From Bacteroidales bacterium (GTDB lineage Bacteria > Bacteroidota > Bacteroidia > Bacteroidales > P3): a stretch of 8,508 bases of DNA. The translations under genes and the position numbers were made by a program. Where the stretch lies: assembly GCA_031286005.1 (NCBI GenBank), contig JAITVC010000302.1:1-8508 (forward strand), written 5' to 3'. The number at the start of each line of letters is the position of its first letter. Position 1 is the stretch's first letter. Below, one piece after another: positions 6,665-8,508 of the stretch. Below the pieces are notes generated by a model. That model saw only the letters and a list, made by a program, of their open reading frames with translations, did not search any database and had not been told where the DNA came from.

Positions 6665-6696
6665 CAAAGGTATAAAAAAATATAAACATAGCCAAA
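6665..6696 (-). promoter_or_regulatory. Promoter of the small acidic lipoprotein
   Basis: On the minus strand TTTG (6696 to 6693) and TACCTTTG (6672 to 6665) are 20 bases apart, a full consensus match. The leader to the ATG at 6616 would be about 40 bases, longer than for the other genes here. Confidence 0.78.
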
Positions 6697-6809
6697 TTTA
6701 TTCTTAAAGTGTTTTAACAAAAAATATATAATATTGTGATTTTAAGTTTTTTCAATAAAACATATTTATATAATATTCAAATAACAACAATGTATGGAAC
6801 TTCAATTAA

Positions 6810-6840
6810 AAAAGGGTGTTAAAAAGCATCCTTTTGTTTA
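6810..6840 (-). terminator. Weak candidate terminator after the kinase gene
   Basis: AAAAGGGTG (6810-6818) and CATCCTTTT (6827-6835) form a 9-bp stem with an 8-base loop. On the minus strand it has one A-C mismatch but is followed by a run of six T's; on plus the same position is a G-U pair. It lies about 35 bases past the kinase stop. Apart from this hairpin and the lipoprotein promoter, I see nothing in the AT-rich stretch 6617-6873. Confidence 0.45.
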
Positions 6841-6873
6841 AAAATGAATATCCTATACGGTTTTTAATAACTG

Positions 6874-7428
6874 TTAGGAATTCTGTATGTACGAATGTTT
6901 ATAAGAAGACAAAATTTGTTCCACCAATTCGTCCACCGTGTAGTTAGAAGTGTCAATAATTAAATCATAGTTGGAAAGGTCATCGCAGTTCACGCCGTAA
7001 AGGGTTTTATAGCGGCGATTTTCAACGTTCTGCCGTTCCAGAAGGTTTACGGCACATTGTTGCAAATCTGTGGTTTCAGGCTCACCCAAGCGTACTTTAT
7101 CGGCCGAGACTCGCTGTGCGGCAACCTCCGGCCGAACGGTGGCATATATTTTGAATGATTTCGGTACAAAATGCCAAGCCATCCGCGAGTCAAGGATATA
7201 GCGAGTGTCATTGCCATTATTTATTGCTCGAAGGTTATCGTCAATATACTTGTCTATACTCAAGTCCGTTTCTGAGAGATAGTTCAATTGCAGAGCATCC
7301 ATACCACGCTCAGCTGCCAACTTGCGAAACAACATACCCGTCGAAAAGTAAGTATAACCTAACTTCTCAGCCAAACGTTTGGCAATAGTGCTTTTTCCGC
7401 TACCCAAGTCTCCGGCAATTGAAATCAT
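6874..7428 (-). CDS. Cytidylate-kinase-like P-loop kinase (archaeal CMK type)
   Basis: A 184-residue P-loop kinase resembling the short, archaeal-type (d)CMP kinases rather than the usual bacterial Cmk of about 225 residues. Residues 1-14 contain the Walker A motif GDLGSGKST (6-14, Lys12). STGMLFRKLAAERGMD (29-44) is the nucleotide-monophosphate-binding region, ILDSRMAWHF (78-87) a substrate-contact strand, RPEVAAQRVSADK (99-111) the likely lid, and ERQNVENRRYKTLYGV (131-146) the Arg/Tyr-rich helix typical of that family, followed by DLSNYDLIIDTS. The predicted reaction is ATP + CMP/dCMP to the diphosphate, but closely related P-loop kinases may use other small substrates, so specificity is unproven. 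The start codon lies nine bases after the stop of the Wzz-like gene, so the two form an operon. A conventional cmk is expected elsewhere, suggesting a special role here. Confidence 0.8.
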   Translation of the reverse strand: MISIAGDLGSGKSTIAKRLAEKLGYTYFSTGMLFRKLAAERGMDALQLNYLSETDLSIDKYIDDNLRAINNGNDTRYILDSRMAWHFVPKSFKIYATVRPEVAAQRVSADKVRLGEPETTDLQQCAVNLLERQNVENRRYKTLYGVNCDDLSNYDLIIDTSNYTVDELVEQILSSYKHSYIQNS

Positions 7429-7437
7429 AACGTTTAT

Positions 7438-8385
7438 TTATAGTTTTTTCCAACCTTGGCGAAACACCAAAAAGATAAAGCCACAACCGGAAAACAAAAC
7501 AGCAAAGAACACAGTGTTAAACAAGGTGCGATCAACAGGAGATTCAAATGGTGTGAATGGTTGAATAACCGACAATGGTCGGGTTAGTTCATAAGCTCTT
7601 TCTAAGTTGATAATGTCGGTTTTTAGCTTCAAAATTTCGCTAACGTAGGTTCTTTCCTCATTTTGCACCATAAATGGCATATTCCCGGAAGTTAATACAG
7701 AAGACGATTTCTCAATGTTCTTCTTTTGGAAGAGCAACAGTTGATCGATTTGTTCCTTAATATTTTCGCGCTCTTTCATATTGGCCTCCTGTAAGAGTTG
7801 AAAACGTTCTTGTGTATAAGGATCGGTTTCAATATAAGTAACTAAAGCATGCTCTAATTTCTTGATGCTTTTGTTGTCCCAAACACGAATGCGGATGCGC
7901 AAAAATTGAGGTCCTAATTCCTCCGTGATAAGTTCCTCTTCTGCGCTGTCTCTTTTATTCAATGGCACCTCAACAGACACGTTGTAAATATCGGCCTTAA
8001 TATAAAAAATATGTTTAACATCCTCTGCAGGCAATTTTAATTCGCTGGCTAAAGTCAAATTGCTTCTATCGTCAATAAGTTCTTGCAAAAAGTTAAGCCG
8101 TTCGGCCACTTGCACACGCGAAATGATTTGGGTTTCAACCATCATTTCGGTTTCATAGTAAGGTCTTTGCTTTTTAGCTTTAAAATAGCCTCCACCGGCC
8201 CCTACAATAGCCAAGATGAATAAAATCCAAAAATGTTTTTTAATAGTGCGGAAAAACCATCCTGTAAGATTTTTTAGTCCCTTAAACAGGGCGGTAAATC
8301 CACGGCCGATAGTGGAAAATAATTTGCTGGTTATTTCGAGCAAATCGATTTCTTTGGTCTCTTGAGGTTGTGTTTGTTCTGACAT
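7438..8385 (-). CDS. Wzz-like polysaccharide chain-length determinant
   Basis: A 315-residue inner-membrane protein with the two-helix layout of polysaccharide co-polymerases. There is a cytoplasmic N-terminal tail of about 50 residues, TM1 at about 52-68 (FWILFILAIVGAGGGYF), a large periplasmic part with beta-strand and long helical stretches (coiled-coil-prone 170-265, rich in Lys/Glu/Gln), then a proline-rich segment (P270, P276, P279, P283) leading into TM2 at about 288-308 and a short basic tail. The proline-rich stretch before TM2 is the hallmark of the Wzz family. No tyrosine kinase domain or tyrosine-rich tail follows, so it is not a Wzc/BY-kinase fusion. It would set the length of O-antigen, capsule or exopolysaccharide chains. 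It is first in an operon with the cytidylate-kinase-like gene; no glycosyltransferase is in the window. Confidence 0.8.
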   Translation of the reverse strand: MSEQTQPQETKEIDLLEITSKLFSTIGRGFTALFKGLKNLTGWFFRTIKKHFWILFILAIVGAGGGYFKAKKQRPYYETEMMVETQIISRVQVAERLNFLQELIDDRSNLTLASELKLPAEDVKHIFYIKADIYNVSVEVPLNKRDSAEEELITEELGPQFLRIRIRVWDNKSIKKLEHALVTYIETDPYTQERFQLLQEANMKERENIKEQIDQLLLFQKKNIEKSSSVLTSGNMPFMVQNEERTYVSEILKLKTDIINLERAYELTRPLSVIQPFTPFESPVDRTLFNTVFFAVLFSGCGFIFLVFRQGWKKL

Positions 8386-8422
8386 ATTTAATTGTTTTGG
8401 AGTTCGTAACTAATTCCGGATA

Positions 8423-8453
8423 CAAAGATAAGCGTTTTTTTTGAATTAAGCAA
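8423..8453 (-). promoter_or_regulatory. Promoter of the Wzz-like/kinase operon
   Basis: On the minus strand TATCTTTG (8430 to 8423) is preceded by TTG (8453 to 8451) with a 20-base spacer. The leader to the ATG at 8385 is about 30 bases. The -33 TTG lies within the last codons of the transposase fragment upstream. Confidence 0.75.
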
Positions 8454-8508
8454 CATTTTTTAGTTTTGTAAATTCGTCAATGGTTAGGTTTCCTAAAGCG
8501 GAATGTCT
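8446..8508 (-). CDS. C-terminal end of a probable IS3-family transposase (partial)
   Basis: Read from the right edge on the minus strand, codons give RHSALGNLTIDEF and a short Lys-rich tail, then TAA at 8448-8446: 20 residues and a stop. The 'R-H-S-A-L-G-x-x-T/S-x-x-E-F' sequence is the usual end of the integrase-core transposase (OrfB) of IS3-type elements. Only this tip is in the window, so it cannot be seen whether the transposase is intact or a remnant. The IS end should lie between the stop and the Wzz-like gene, but I cannot fix an inverted repeat without the other end. Confidence 0.68.
   Translation of the reverse strand, partial: RHSALGNLTIDEFTKLKNVA
8446..8508 (-). mobile_element. 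Probable edge of an IS3-family insertion sequence
   Basis: Inferred from the transposase C-terminus that runs off the right edge. The element's boundary to the left is not defined; it may reach into the 8386-8445 gap that holds the Wzz operon promoter. Confidence 0.5.

Overview
The window looks like a chromosomal segment of a Bacteroidota species, probably Bacteroidales-like but not resolved further. The evidence is five or six promoters of the Bacteroidota type (TAnnTTTG at -7, most with TTTG or TTG about 20 bases upstream), A-rich start regions without clear Shine-Dalgarno sequences, AT-rich gaps, Bacteroidota-type lipoproteins, and protein families common in that phylum (DUF6090-like membrane protein, FolK joined to a deoxynucleoside kinase).

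Layout, left to right. (1) A DUF6090-like single-pass membrane protein on +, open to the window edge, ends at a bidirectional terminator shared with a tRNA-Gly(GCC) gene on -. (2) A + strand outer-surface lipoprotein follows, with an OmpA-C-like segment and TPR-type helices, closed by a perfect palindromic terminator. (3) The gap between convergent genes (2741-3015) carries five copies of an 18-bp inverted repeat, TTGCA-N8-TGCAA, at a 41-42 bp period, separated by a second smaller palindrome. (4) A - strand FolK/deoxynucleoside kinase fusion and a + strand sppA-ribF(kinase domain only) operon diverge from one symmetrical promoter region. (5) After a bidirectional terminator comes a very small acidic lipoprotein on -. 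(6) A - strand two-gene operon encodes a Wzz-like chain-length determinant and a cytidylate-kinase-like P-loop kinase. It is preceded at the right edge by the last codons of what looks like an IS3-family transposase.

Most genes are housekeeping: folate, deoxynucleotide salvage, flavin cofactor, signal peptide digestion and a tRNA. The parts least explained by standard annotation are the TTGCA/TGCAA hairpin array, the kinase paired with Wzz downstream of an IS end, and the riboflavin kinase lacking its usual FAD synthetase half. Start codons were chosen by placing them downstream of the promoters. For three genes the longest open frame begins inside or at a -7 box and was shortened.
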